This document shows positions 28,724 through 38,064 of a DNA stretch of 64,000 nucleotides, piece by piece. The notes beneath the pieces were generated by a model. It did not search any database and had not been told where the DNA came from. It saw only the letters and a list, made by a program, of their open reading frames with translations. Numbering within the stretch: the first letter of the stretch is position 1; the number at the start of each line of letters is the position of its first letter. Origin of the DNA: Polynucleobacter sp. MWH-UH2A. Lineage in GTDB: Bacteria > Pseudomonadota > Gammaproteobacteria > Burkholderiales > Burkholderiaceae. The stretch covers positions 1,054,001 through 1,118,000 of the forward strand of contig NZ_CP061321.1 of assembly GCF_018687195.1 (NCBI RefSeq). The letters are read 5' to 3'. The translations under genes were made by a program, and so were the position numbers.

Positions 28724-30043
28724 ATGATGAAAACGCCTGAACTCCTTGCCCCAGCGGGCAGCCTACAGATGCTCCAAACTGCTTTTGATTTTGGAGCAGA
28801 TGCTATTTACGCTGGCCAACCACGCTACTCCTTACGCGTACGAAATAATGACTTTGGAAAAATAGAGGTCTTAAAGCAAGGTATTGATACCGCTCACGAT
28901 TTAGGCAAGAAGTTTTATTTAGTCTCAAATCTATTGCCTCACGGAGCAAAGACTCGCACTTACATTCGCGACATGTCCCCTGTAGTGGCATTGAAACCAG
29001 ATGCTTTAATCATGTCGGATCCTGGCCTCATCATGATGGCAAGAGAGGCTTGGCCGGATATGCCAATTCATTTATCGGTTCAAGCTAATACGGTAAATGG
29101 TGCTTCTGCTAAATTTTGGCGTTCTGTTGGCATCAGTCGCGTGATTCTGTCTCGTGAATTGTCTTTTGATGAAATTGAAGAAGTTCGCCAAGACTGTCCT
29201 GAGATGGAGTTAGAGGTTTTTGTTCATGGTGCTTTATGTATTGCTTATTCTGGACGTTGCCTTCTTTCAGGTTATATGTCTCATCGCGACTCTAACCAAG
29301 GGGCATGCACCAATGCTTGTCGCTGGGACTATAAGGTAAAGCCCGGACAACAAAATCAAAGTGGCGATGTCGTCTTACTCCAAGAAGCTAGACGACCAGA
29401 TGATTTAATGCCCATGGAAGAAGATGAGCATGGCACTTACATCATGAACTCCAAGGATTTACGCGCCATTGAGCACATTGAAAGACTGACCAAAATGGGT
29501 GTGGATTCTTTCAAAATTGAAGGCCGCACAAAATCACCATACTATGTAGCTCGTACTTGCCAGGCATATCGCACTGCGATTAATGATGCTGTTGCTGGAA
29601 GGTCATTCGATACTACATTACTCGGGAATCTAGAAGGTCTAGCCAATCGCGGATACACCGATGGCTTCTATGAACGTCATCACGATAAGGAATATCAACT
29701 CTACATGCGTGGCCACTCTTTATCAGGAAGAAGCCTATACGTGGGCGAGACTTTGGATATTGATCATACAAATGGACGAGTAAGGATTGATGTAAAGAAT
29801 CGGTTTTCTGTGGGCGACAAATTAGAGATCATTGAGCCCAATGGAAATCAAGACATCGTTTTAGATCAAATGTGGAACATGAATGGAGAGCCTATTTCTG
29901 TTGCGCCAGGATCTGGCCATTTTGTGTGGATCAAATTAATACCAAAAGGTAATAAAGCATATATTGCGCGCTACACCAACGATCCCGCACCAATTGAGAC
30001 CAACTCCTCTTGCTCGAATAGCGAATCCTGCTGTAACGCTTAA
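28724..30043 (+). CDS. trhP: U32 peptidase-family tRNA hydroxylation protein TrhP (YegQ)
   Basis: Protein of 439 residues beginning PELLAPAGSLQMLQTAFDFGADAIYAG, with the full U32 signature EVFVHGALCIAYSGRCLLS (from 164), including Cys172 and Cys179, and further cysteines in ACTNACRW that may form an iron-sulfur site. In E. coli YegQ/TrhP hydroxylates U34 of certain tRNAs using prephenate, rather than acting as a protease. Length is close to TrhP (about 450) and far below RlhA. A Cys-rich tail (SSCSNSESCCNA) is odd. ATG at 28724 or 28727. Confidence 0.88.
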   Translation: MMKTPELLAPAGSLQMLQTAFDFGADAIYAGQPRYSLRVRNNDFGKIEVLKQGIDTAHDLGKKFYLVSNLLPHGAKTRTYIRDMSPVVALKPDALIMSDPGLIMMAREAWPDMPIHLSVQANTVNGASAKFWRSVGISRVILSRELSFDEIEEVRQDCPEMELEVFVHGALCIAYSGRCLLSGYMSHRDSNQGACTNACRWDYKVKPGQQNQSGDVVLLQEARRPDDLMPMEEDEHGTYIMNSKDLRAIEHIERLTKMGVDSFKIEGRTKSPYYVARTCQAYRTAINDAVAGRSFDTTLLGNLEGLANRGYTDGFYERHHDKEYQLYMRGHSLSGRSLYVGETLDIDHTNGRVRIDVKNRFSVGDKLEIIEPNGNQDIVLDQMWNMNGEPISVAPGSGHFVWIKLIPKGNKAYIARYTNDPAPIETNSSCSNSESCCNA

Positions 30044-30066
30044 TTCCGATTGATTGAAATCCACAT

Positions 30067-30606
30067 ATGAATACAGCCCTCGATGCCAACCCAACAAAAT
30101 CAACCTTTAAAGAAAAATTAGTTGATGAAGCCAAGAAGGCATTTATTCTCACTCTATATTTAGGCACATGGTTCTGCGCTCTTGCATTTTTGGCGGCAAC
30201 TTTACTTGATGAGCGCCCCATCCCCCTTAGCATTTTTGGATTTGCGTTAATCAAGGCCGGCATTACTGCGAAGTTTTTATTGATTGGGCAGGCTATTTAC
30301 CCCATTACAGTGAATAAAACTCATGGCATTGTGAGATCGCTTCTAGTTGAATCACTCATTTACATCGCAATAGTTTTGGGCTTGAACTATGTAGAGGCTG
30401 GCATTGATGGTGTCATTCACGGGAAAAACTTTTTAATCTCCGTGACCGCCTTTGGACAAGCAAATCCATTGAAAATAGTCGCCTTCTCTTTTGTGTATTG
30501 GCTCATTATTTGGCCGTATCTAATGCTTGCCGGCATGCAATTAATGTTAGGCAAAGAGCATATTTGGAGTCTATTTTTTGGCTCCAAAAATTCAAGTAGA
30601 AACTAA
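30067..30606 (+). CDS. Integral membrane protein of unknown function
   Basis: 179 residues with four hydrophobic segments (about 28-48, 56-76, 95-115 and 136-160) and a charged N-terminus. No catalytic motif recognised. Its stop is 4 nt before the following outer-membrane protein start, so the two are probably co-transcribed and may act together in the envelope. Confidence 0.75.
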   Translation: MNTALDANPTKSTFKEKLVDEAKKAFILTLYLGTWFCALAFLAATLLDERPIPLSIFGFALIKAGITAKFLLIGQAIYPITVNKTHGIVRSLLVESLIYIAIVLGLNYVEAGIDGVIHGKNFLISVTAFGQANPLKIVAFSFVYWLIIWPYLMLAGMQLMLGKEHIWSLFFGSKNSSRN

Positions 30607-30610
30607 CTTA

Positions 30611-31525
30611 ATGAAATTGAATTTGCTGACTAGATCTTGGTCATCATTTCAATTATTGTTTTTCCAGGCTGGAGTTTTATTTGTAGCGCTATTACTTTCA
30701 TTGAATACATACGCACAAGAAATTGAAGCGCGAGCCTACTCCAATGCCCCCATCGGCATGAACTTTATTACTGGCGGCCTGGCGCAAGCAAAGAGTGGTT
30801 CCTACACCCTTAATACGCAAGCCTTAAGTCTTACTCATGTGATTGATGTGGCAGGTCAATCAGGCAGACTTACATTAGTTCTACCCTATGCTGAGCTAAC
30901 GGGCACCGGTCAAGTGGGCGCACAAACCATTAATGCTTCTGCAGAAGGTCTATCAGACCCTCTCATTAAAGCCTCAGTGAATCTCTATGGGGCTCCAGCA
31001 CTTACTAATAGTGAGTTCATGAGCTACCGACAGGATTTAATTATCGGCGCCAGCATTGCCGCCTCGATACCCTGGGGGCAATACAACAGCAATCAGATGA
31101 TTAATGTTGGCGCCAATCGATCACTCATTCAACCAGCAATGGGGCTCTCTCAAGCAGTTGGACCCTGGAGATTAGAACTTGCAGGTATGGCAACAATCTA
31201 TACAAGCAATAACAATTTCATGGGGAACAATACGCTTTCTCAGAATCCAATGTATTCAGGTGAGACTCATGTTATTTACTACTTCCCTAATACGGCCTGG
31301 ATTTCTGCTGATGCTACGTATTACACTGGCGGCCAAACCTACGTGAATGGTCTGGCAGTGAGTGGCGTACAAGAGAACTGGCGTTTTGGTAGCACCCTGT
31401 CTTATCCAATTGATAAAAATAATTCTATACGTCTAAGTGGCAGTAAAGGGGTTTACTCACGAACCGACACTAGTTACAACGCGGTTGGTATTTCTTGGCA
31501 ATATCGCTGGGGTGGCACCCCTTAG
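30611..31525 (+). CDS. Outer-membrane transporter-like protein (phenol MetA pathway type)
   Basis: About 304 residues. A hydrophobic signal segment ending TYAQ (about residue 36) is followed by alternating beta-strand composition, ending in the aromatic C-terminus SWQYRWGGTP. It resembles the Phenol_MetA_deg family of outer-membrane beta-barrels near aromatic-degradation genes. The ATG at 30611 avoids overlap with the upstream gene; an earlier ATG at 30578 would put charged residues before the signal. Substrate unknown. Confidence 0.75.
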   Translation: MKLNLLTRSWSSFQLLFFQAGVLFVALLLSLNTYAQEIEARAYSNAPIGMNFITGGLAQAKSGSYTLNTQALSLTHVIDVAGQSGRLTLVLPYAELTGTGQVGAQTINASAEGLSDPLIKASVNLYGAPALTNSEFMSYRQDLIIGASIAASIPWGQYNSNQMINVGANRSLIQPAMGLSQAVGPWRLELAGMATIYTSNNNFMGNNTLSQNPMYSGETHVIYYFPNTAWISADATYYTGGQTYVNGLAVSGVQENWRFGSTLSYPIDKNNSIRLSGSKGVYSRTDTSYNAVGISWQYRWGGTP

Positions 31526-31614
31526 CCTTTAGTCCTGAACCCTTAGGCACCGCAATGTAGGTATCGCTACAATCGAGTTAATTACATCATTATTAGAAAT
31601 AAACCGAGACAATC

Positions 31615-33363
31615 ATGAATTCCAAACCTAAAGACCCTAAAACTCCACCCGAAACCGGCCTTCGTAAGGGTCTTACTAGCTATGGAGACAAAGGCTTCTC
31701 TTTGTTTCTACGTAAAGCCTTTATTAAAGGTGCTGGGTACACCAATAGCGCTTTAGATAGACCCGTCATTGGCATTATTAATACTGGCAGTTCATATAAC
31801 CCATGCCACGGTAATATGCCCCAATTGATTGAGGCAGTGAAGCGTGGAGTCATGCTTGCCGGCGGTCTACCAATGGACTTCCCCACTATCTCTATTCATG
31901 AGAGTTTTTCCTCCCCCACTTCAATGTATTTACGCAACCTGATGTCGATGGATACCGAAGAGATGCTGCGTGCACAACCAATGGATGCCGTAGTCATGAT
32001 TGGTGGTTGCGATAAGACCGTCCCAGCACAAATGATGGGCGCAGCTTCTGCGGGCTTGCCAGCTATTCAACTTATTACTGGCTCTATGCTCACCGGCTCT
32101 CATCGCTCCGAGCGTGTTGGCGCCTGCACCGATTGCCGTAGATATTGGGGCAAGTTCCGTGCTGGTGAAATTGATGAAGTACAAAAGGATGAAGTGAATG
32201 ATCAATTGGTCGCCAGTGTAGGTACCTGCTCCGTCATGGGAACCGCTAGCACCATGGCTTGTATCTCGGAGGCCTTAGGGATGACCGTACCTGGTGGCGC
32301 ATCGCCTCCTGCAGTAACTGCTGATCGCATTCGGATTGCTGAGGAGACAGGAACCAGAGCCGTTCAAATGGCCAAAGATGGTCTCACGATTGACAAGATT
32401 TTGACTGCTGATGCTTTTGAGAATGCTATGCGTGTATTGCTAGCCATTGGTGGCTCAACCAATGGCATTGTTCACCTAGCCGCGATTGCCGGTCGCATGG
32501 GCCTAGAAATTGATCTCGATGCCCTAGACAAGATGGGTGATGAGACTCCCGTATTGTTAGATCTAAAGCCATCAGGCGATCATTACATGGAGAACTTCCA
32601 TGATGCGGGCGGTATGACCACATTGTTACGCGAGCTCAAACCCCTTCTCAAACTCAATGCCATGACCGTTACTGGTAGAACCCTAGGTGAAGAGATTGAT
32701 GCGGGACCCGCTAGCTTCAAGCAAGATGTCGTGCGTAAGTTCAATGACCCAATTTACCCTCGTGGCAGCATTGCCGTTCTGCACGGCAACCTTGCTCCAG
32801 GTGGCGCCATCATCAAACAATCAGCTGCTAATGAAAAGTTAATGGAGCATGAAGGTCGTGCGGTTGTCTTTGAAAATGCTGAAGACTTGGCGAACCGCAT
32901 TGATAGTCCAGACTTAGATGTCACCGCGGATGATATTTTGGTTCTCAAGAATATCGGACCTAAAGGCGCTCCAGGTATGCCTGAGGCAGGTTATATCCCT
33001 ATTCCGATGAAGTTAGCAAGAGCTGGCGTTAAAGATATTGTGCGGGTATCGGATGGTCGCATGAGCGGTACAGCATTTGGCACCATTGTGCTGCACGTCA
33101 CTCCAGAATCCGCTATTGGCGGTCCATTAGCTTTTGTACGCAATGGCGATCGTATTCGTTTATCGGTCAAGAATCGTGAGATCAGCCTTTTGATATCTGA
33201 TGAAGAACTGGCTAAACGGGCTAAAGACAACCCTGTCACCATTCCAACCGCAGAACGTGGTTACAAGAAATTATTCTTGGATACGGTGACGCAAGCAGAT
33301 AAAGGCGTGGATTTTGACTTCTTGCGAGCTGCAAAAATGGTTGGCAAAACGCCTAAGAGATAA
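31615..33363 (+). CDS. IlvD/Edd-family dehydratase, sugar-acid type
   Basis: Iron-sulfur dehydratase of 582 residues with three conserved cysteines: Cys64 (NPCHGN), Cys132 (GGCDKT) and Cys205 (GTCSVMG). The GACTDCRRYWGKFRAGEID segment near 169 is characteristic, as I recall it, of the pentonate/arabonate dehydratase branch rather than dihydroxyacid dehydratase of branched-chain synthesis. It would remove water from an aldonic acid to give a 2-keto-3-deoxy acid. It is followed convergently by fadD. The exact sugar acid needs an assay, and a biosynthetic IlvD role is the main alternative. Confidence 0.85.
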   Translation: MNSKPKDPKTPPETGLRKGLTSYGDKGFSLFLRKAFIKGAGYTNSALDRPVIGIINTGSSYNPCHGNMPQLIEAVKRGVMLAGGLPMDFPTISIHESFSSPTSMYLRNLMSMDTEEMLRAQPMDAVVMIGGCDKTVPAQMMGAASAGLPAIQLITGSMLTGSHRSERVGACTDCRRYWGKFRAGEIDEVQKDEVNDQLVASVGTCSVMGTASTMACISEALGMTVPGGASPPAVTADRIRIAEETGTRAVQMAKDGLTIDKILTADAFENAMRVLLAIGGSTNGIVHLAAIAGRMGLEIDLDALDKMGDETPVLLDLKPSGDHYMENFHDAGGMTTLLRELKPLLKLNAMTVTGRTLGEEIDAGPASFKQDVVRKFNDPIYPRGSIAVLHGNLAPGGAIIKQSAANEKLMEHEGRAVVFENAEDLANRIDSPDLDVTADDILVLKNIGPKGAPGMPEAGYIPIPMKLARAGVKDIVRVSDGRMSGTAFGTIVLHVTPESAIGGPLAFVRNGDRIRLSVKNREISLLISDEELAKRAKDNPVTIPTAERGYKKLFLDTVTQADKGVDFDFLRAAKMVGKTPKR

Positions 33364-33393
33364 ATTCTCGTGCCGCCCGTAAGCCACAAGATC

Positions 33394-35061
33394 TTATAGT
33401 TTTCGGAGTTCGCGCCGTAATATCTTCCCAACATTGGATTTGGGAAGTTCATGCGCGAATACAACCTTTCTGGGCCTCTTATAGCTAGTTAAGGTTTCTT
33501 TGCAGTACTGCAATACATCTGCTTCCGTTAGGTGATGGTCAGACTTGACGATATACGCCTTCACTATCTCGCCGAGCTTTCGATGCGGAACGCCAATCAC
33601 CGCGCACTCTTGTACACCGGGCATTTGTGCCAAGACATCCTCAACATCATTCGGAAAAACTTTAAAACCAGCAACTACGATCATGTCCTTCTTGCGGTCC
33701 ACGATTTGAATATGACCACTCTCGGTAACGAGTCCAATATCACCTGATTTAAAGTAGCCATCCGCAGTCATGCAGTGTGACGTCTCTTCAGGCTTATTCC
33801 AATAGCCTGCCATTACTTGAGGGCCTTTGATACAGATCTCCCCAGGAGCGCCATTGGGTAACTGAACCCCATCATCGTCCAGAATAACTACGTCTGTACT
33901 AGGCATGGGAGGCCCAATATGCCCAGTGAAATGACTTTCTAATGGGCTATTTACACAAACGACTGGTGAGGTTTCAGATAGACCATAGCCTTGAGCAATT
34001 GGACAACCTGTAATGGCTTGCCAGTGGTCAGCGGTTTTTTTATGAACAGCCATACCGCCACCAATCGTGACTAATAGATTAGAGAACTTCACCTTTTTGA
34101 ATTCAGGTCGATGTATCAACGCATGAAATAAGGTATTTACACCCGGGAAGATATTGATATTGGGATGTTTGATGAGCAACTTAATAAAGCCATCGATATC
34201 TCGTGGATTAGCTACCAATATCAAGGTAGCCCCCTTTGCGATGCCCAAAAATGCGCATGCAGTCAATGCAAATATATGCGTCATTGGCAGAGCACACAAA
34301 AATTGCAATTGCTGATCCGCTTTCTTGAGGCCTGGATTTAGCCACATCTCAATTTGCGCTAAATTAGACAAGATATTTCTATGGAGCAATACAGCGCCTT
34401 TAGATATTCCGGTAGTACCACCGGTGTATTGCAAAAAAGCAATGTCATCTAATCCAATAACAGGTCTCTGAAATTGACGCTTACCACTCGCTCGTAGTGC
34501 CTCTTTGAAACGAATGTGCTCAACATCCCACAAGGGGATCAGTTTCTTAATGTTGCGCGCCACCCAATTAATAATGTATCCCTTTAAACCCAGCAACTCT
34601 CCAGGGCTGCTCACAATGACTTTTCTAAGAGGGATTGAATCGGCAACTTGCTCATAGATATGAGCAAAATTTTCCATCATGACTAATACACTTGTTCCAC
34701 TATCGAGCAACTGAGTCTCTAGCTCTCGCGCTGTATATAAGGGATTAATGTTTACTACAACATATCCAGCACGCAATACACCAATCATCGATACAAGATA
34801 CTCAATTACATTGGGGTACATTAGGGCGATGCGCGCACCCTTTTCGAGATTCAGACCCTGCAAATAGGATGCAAAGTCTTTTGAGAGCCGATCAATCTGG
34901 CGATAAGTAAAAAATCTACCCATTGACTCGGCAGCCTTACGGTTACCAAAGTGGTCAAATGAAGTCTCAAAGAATTCTGGAAGCGATGAATAGGCCAAAG
35001 GGCCGATTTCTGGATCCACTCCAGGAGGATAGTTTTTAATCCACGGTTTTGAGGCGCTCAT
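33394..35061 (-). CDS. fadD: Long-chain acyl-CoA ligase
   Basis: AMP-forming acyl-CoA synthetase of 555 residues that activates fatty acids at the inner membrane. It has the AMP-binding P-loop YTGGTTGISKGA near residue 212, YGLSETSP near 351, the hinge region DRKKDMIVVAGFKVFP and the C-terminal catalytic lysine in SNVGKILRRELRKL. No signal peptide. It is convergent with the IlvD/Edd gene. Confidence 0.92.
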   Translation of the reverse strand: MSASKPWIKNYPPGVDPEIGPLAYSSLPEFFETSFDHFGNRKAAESMGRFFTYRQIDRLSKDFASYLQGLNLEKGARIALMYPNVIEYLVSMIGVLRAGYVVVNINPLYTARELETQLLDSGTSVLVMMENFAHIYEQVADSIPLRKVIVSSPGELLGLKGYIINWVARNIKKLIPLWDVEHIRFKEALRASGKRQFQRPVIGLDDIAFLQYTGGTTGISKGAVLLHRNILSNLAQIEMWLNPGLKKADQQLQFLCALPMTHIFALTACAFLGIAKGATLILVANPRDIDGFIKLLIKHPNINIFPGVNTLFHALIHRPEFKKVKFSNLLVTIGGGMAVHKKTADHWQAITGCPIAQGYGLSETSPVVCVNSPLESHFTGHIGPPMPSTDVVILDDDGVQLPNGAPGEICIKGPQVMAGYWNKPEETSHCMTADGYFKSGDIGLVTESGHIQIVDRKKDMIVVAGFKVFPNDVEDVLAQMPGVQECAVIGVPHRKLGEIVKAYIVKSDHHLTEADVLQYCKETLTSYKRPRKVVFAHELPKSNVGKILRRELRKL

Positions 35062-35103
35062 GCCGTTTTCAAATTCTCATAAGTACGCTAATCAGTTAGC
35101 TCC

Positions 35104-35385
35104 CTAAACTAACTTTTTGGCACCTTTCAAAACCTTAATGGCACCCCATCCAAGAGCCAAAACTTTGCTTGCCAATTTGGGCTTGTAATGCGCTAGCGCT
35201 GCAAAAGCACTTGTCCAAAGTAGAGGATTGTCCCTAACAAAATGAAATGCATCGATACCCTTGTCAGCCCAAGATAAAGGCTTTTCCCAAGGCGTAAAGT
35301 GTCTTGCAAATTCAAGCCGCTCCTTCTGTGATTGCATTTGAAGCTCCGAGCGCCTAAGTAATAAGCTTTTTAGCTTTTGATTCAT
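35104..35385 (-). CDS. YqjK-like protein
   Basis: 93-residue protein with an N-terminal coiled region rich in Arg/Gln/Glu and a short hydrophobic patch (LLWTSAFAALA). It is the third gene of a tight yqjD-yqjE-yqjK-like run, 3 nt after YqjE. The role is not known; the trio is common in proteobacteria and its YqjD member is ribosome-associated in E. coli. Confidence 0.72.
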   Translation of the reverse strand: MNQKLKSLLLRRSELQMQSQKERLEFARHFTPWEKPLSWADKGIDAFHFVRDNPLLWTSAFAALAHYKPKLASKVLALGWGAIKVLKGAKKLV

Positions 35386-35388
35386 AAA

Positions 35389-35757
35389 TTAACGATTTAG
35401 CTCTTCAGCATCTTTTGTCAACTCTGCAATAGACGCCTCAAATAGTTTGGGCATCGTACGCAGAGACTGAATCACAAGTGCGGACAAAATAATACCAATG
35501 GATATAAAAGCACCTGTCAATAAACTAAGTGCCAGCATTCGATCGGACTCCCAACTATAAATCACGATTAAGAGCGCAAGCATCACCAATCCAAAGAATA
35601 GAAAAAATAATGCTGACACGATCATCACCAGAGACTGCAGAAACTTACTTCTAGCGATTTGCACATCTACCGAGAGTAACTCTAAGCGTGTTTGGGCGAT
35701 TGATGCGCCCGTGGCAACTAGATTTTTTATTGATGAAAGTAAATTTTCTTGTGACAT
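35389..35757 (-). CDS. YqjE-like membrane protein (phage-holin superfamily 6)
   Basis: 122 residues with two strong transmembrane helices (about 37-62 and 75-98) separated by a short loop, and charged ends, the Phage_holin_3_6/YqjE pattern. Lies between DUF883 and YqjK genes with only a few bases between. The holin name is a fold label; lysis is not implied. Confidence 0.8.
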   Translation of the reverse strand: MSQENLLSSIKNLVATGASIAQTRLELLSVDVQIARSKFLQSLVMIVSALFFLFFGLVMLALLIVIYSWESDRMLALSLLTGAFISIGIILSALVIQSLRTMPKLFEASIAELTKDAEELNR

Positions 35758-35763
35758 AAATAC

Positions 35764-36075
35764 CTAGCGTCGACGAATAAAAAGGCCGATCAATAAGCCT
35801 AATCCTGCGGCCACTCCAATGGCCTCCCAGGGATTACGATGCACAAAATCGTCCGCTCCAGCAGCTACAGCTTTTGCCTTATCGGTCAGATCGCCCTCAA
35901 GACTGGAAATTTTCTCTTTTGCACCAGAAATTGTTTCCAGCGCCTTGTTGCGTAAATTACCGATCGTTTCACCGGGGTGATCTTGGGTTGCCTTGATTAA
36001 CGTTTCAGCATCCGCCACTAGGGATTTGAATTCATCGATTAATTGATCTGCGTGCTCGGATTTTTTTGCGGTCAT
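35764..36075 (-). CDS. DUF883/YqjD-like inner-membrane protein
   Basis: 103 residues. A long amphipathic N-terminal helix is followed by the C-terminal anchor NPWEAIGVAAGLGLLIGLFI with tail RRR. ElaB/YqjD proteins of E. coli bind ribosomes at the membrane in stationary phase. First gene of the trio, with a GGAAAC stretch before its start. Confidence 0.85.
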   Translation of the reverse strand: MTAKKSEHADQLIDEFKSLVADAETLIKATQDHPGETIGNLRNKALETISGAKEKISSLEGDLTDKAKAVAAGADDFVHRNPWEAIGVAAGLGLLIGLFIRRR

Positions 36076-36101
36076 GATAGTTTCCTGTAATCACGTCTAT
36101 T

Positions 36102-36563
36102 CTAAGCACTTCTATAGCTAGACCCAAGCAGTAACACCGTCATCCCAGCATTAGAGGCTTTGAAATGCCTCAAATAGCGCTTAAGACTGGGGCGCTTCTT
36201 CATCAAATCGTGATATGCAGGACTTCCATAGGGAACATTTTCTCCGTAAAAATACTCACCCACCCGGTCTGCATAACGATTAGTTTCAAGAGCTTCATGT
36301 ATCGCTCTCTTAATATGGCCGCCCTGGCCGGATGAACCATACCCGTGGATTAGGATGATTGCCTTGATTCCTAAATCCTGAGCCGCCCTAAGATATTCCG
36401 TCAATTGATCAAGAGCCACTTCTACTGTAGGAAACCCCTGCTTAATATTGAACTCAAATGCATCAGTCAATACATTAGGCAACGCTGTACTGGCACAAGA
36501 CTGGCACGAACCCATCATATGCCTGGGGTTTCCACAATCAGAGCACTCAAATTCATGACCCAT
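36102..36563 (-). CDS. Zinc-ribbon Smr-like protein
   Basis: About 153 residues. An N-terminal zinc-ribbon motif (ECSDCGNP and SCQSCAS, two CxxC pairs) precedes an Smr-type domain with IILIHGYGSSGQGGHIKRAI, the HG-loop used by Smr endonucleases of the MutS2 group. The ATG at 36563 has AGGA 5 nt upstream and starts the ribbon at once; an ATG at 36605 would overlap the divergent promoter. Nucleic-acid binding is likely, the target unknown. Confidence 0.75.
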   Translation of the reverse strand: MGHEFECSDCGNPRHMMGSCQSCASTALPNVLTDAFEFNIKQGFPTVEVALDQLTEYLRAAQDLGIKAIILIHGYGSSGQGGHIKRAIHEALETNRYADRVGEYFYGENVPYGSPAYHDLMKKRPSLKRYLRHFKASNAGMTVLLLGSSYRSA

Positions 36564-36607
36564 ATGATTCCTGCTATAAATACATAAACTATTAAAAGGA
36601 GACAAAG

Positions 36608-37702
36608 ATGTATAGAAGCATTATCAAGGGTCTTGCGCTAGCCTGCATCCTGGTGCCGATCATTTCACTTGCCCACAAACCCACAGACCCACCGCACCAG
36701 CAATACCCCGAAGGAAATTTCCAACTAGAAAATGGTTCGGTCATTCAAGACTTTAGCCTTTCTTATACCACCCAAGGCACCCTAAATTCCGACAAGAGCA
36801 ATGCCATCCTCATGGTAACCGCCATCGGAGGCAACCATCACCGCATTGACTATCTGATTGGGCCAGGTAAAGCTTTGGATACTAATAAATACTTTGTGAT
36901 TTGTACTGATGCAATTGGCAATGGACTAACAACCTCCCCATCGAATAGCAAGGCTCAGCCAAACATTAGCTTCCCTGAATTCAACATACGAGATATGGTG
37001 AATAGCCAACATCAATTAGTTGTAAATCATTTTGGCATTAATAAACTGGTAGCAGTAATAGGCGCCTCTATGGGTGGTATGCAAGCCTTGCAGTGGGCTG
37101 TTTCTTATCCCGATGCTATGCAGTCCGTCATCCCAATAATCCCCTTGGCTAAAACTCCCGCATGGACTACTGGTGTCCTTGAAATGCTTCGTCAAAGCAT
37201 CATGACAGACCCAACATACCAAGGCGGAAAATACGATAAACCTGTTGAGCAAGGGATGCGGCTTTGGGCTGGATGGCTAAGTGGTGTAATCGTTAGAACA
37301 CCTGCATATCAAGATCAACTAAACCCCACCCCAAATGCCGAAATTGAATACCTGAAAAAAATTCAAGACGCCGGCTGGAAACGTATGGATGCTAATGACT
37401 GGATATGGCAATCGCGAGCCTATGATCGACACGATGTAGGCTTCACCAAGGGATTTGATGGCAACACTACCGCCGCACTGAAATCTATTAAAGCAAAAAC
37501 ATTAATTCTGGCGGGAACTGGAGATTTACTTAATCCAGAGTCTGATGCCAAATCTACCGCCAAGCTTATTCCTGGAGCAAAATACATTGCAATTAATGAT
37601 CGACTACCGATGGGTCATCTATCTGGCGCTGGCATTACTGAAGCTGAAAACGATCTTCAAAATAAATCAGTAAAAGCCTTTTTGTCCACCATAAAGCAGT
37701 AG
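36608..37702 (+). CDS. Exported MetX-like alpha/beta hydrolase
   Basis: 364-residue alpha/beta hydrolase with the nucleophile elbow GASMGGMQALQW, identical in style to homoserine O-acetyltransferase (MetX), and a C-terminal NDRLPMGHLSG that gives the catalytic His. It carries an N-terminal signal peptide (about 1-22, ending ISLA), which cytoplasmic MetX lacks, so biosynthetic acetyl transfer is unlikely; a periplasmic esterase or acyltransferase is more probable. Good AAAGGAG ribosome site. It is divergent from the Smr gene with only 44 bases between starts. Confidence 0.82.
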   Translation: MYRSIIKGLALACILVPIISLAHKPTDPPHQQYPEGNFQLENGSVIQDFSLSYTTQGTLNSDKSNAILMVTAIGGNHHRIDYLIGPGKALDTNKYFVICTDAIGNGLTTSPSNSKAQPNISFPEFNIRDMVNSQHQLVVNHFGINKLVAVIGASMGGMQALQWAVSYPDAMQSVIPIIPLAKTPAWTTGVLEMLRQSIMTDPTYQGGKYDKPVEQGMRLWAGWLSGVIVRTPAYQDQLNPTPNAEIEYLKKIQDAGWKRMDANDWIWQSRAYDRHDVGFTKGFDGNTTAALKSIKAKTLILAGTGDLLNPESDAKSTAKLIPGAKYIAINDRLPMGHLSGAGITEAENDLQNKSVKAFLSTIKQ

Positions 37703-37731
37703 ACAAGGAAATCCTTCAAGCAACACACACC

Positions 37732-37752
37732 AACCCCGCCATTTGCGGGGTT
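37732..37752. terminator. Intrinsic terminator between convergent genes
   Basis: Stem AACCCCGC (37732-37739) with GCGGGGTT (37745-37752), 5-nt loop, then a T-rich TTAATTATTTATT stretch. It separates the hydrolase gene from the convergent small secreted protein. Confidence 0.75.
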
Positions 37753-37766
37753 AATTATTTATTGCC

Positions 37767-38063
37767 TTAAGAGCAGTACTTTGACTCGAGTGTGGCTGCG
37801 TTACTAGACTTATCATCCACCATCAAATTCAACTTTTTATAAGCCATCTCTTTATTTTCTGGTGTCTTGAGGTGGCGTTCAATCAAACTAGCGACATCCT
37901 TACGAATGGATGTATTGCCATACTGCAGACCTTTTAATGTTGATACTGCTTCAGCAGAAATTTTGCATTGCTGACTTACCAACGCAGATGAATCGGACGA
38001 TGTACTTGCATACGCAAATGCTGCAAGTGAAATTGTTACACCTGCTAATAGAGTTTTTTTCAT
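37767..38063 (-). CDS. Small secreted protein of unknown function
   Basis: 98 residues with a Sec signal peptide (MKKTLLAGVTISLAAFAYAS, cleavage near 19), leaving about 78 mostly helical residues with two cysteines (Cys33 and Cys97) that could form a disulfide. No domain recognised. Its start is 2 nt after the stop of the 59-residue HTH gene on the same strand, so the two are probably one transcript. Confidence 0.72.
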   Translation of the reverse strand: MKKTLLAGVTISLAAFAYASTSSDSSALVSQQCKISAEAVSTLKGLQYGNTSIRKDVASLIERHLKTPENKEMAYKKLNLMVDDKSSNAATLESKYCS

Positions 38064-38064
38064 C

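Noticed and set aside
35389..35757. Prophage holin
   Set aside because: The holin label is a fold name; the neighbours are YqjD- and YqjK-like genes and there are no phage genes.
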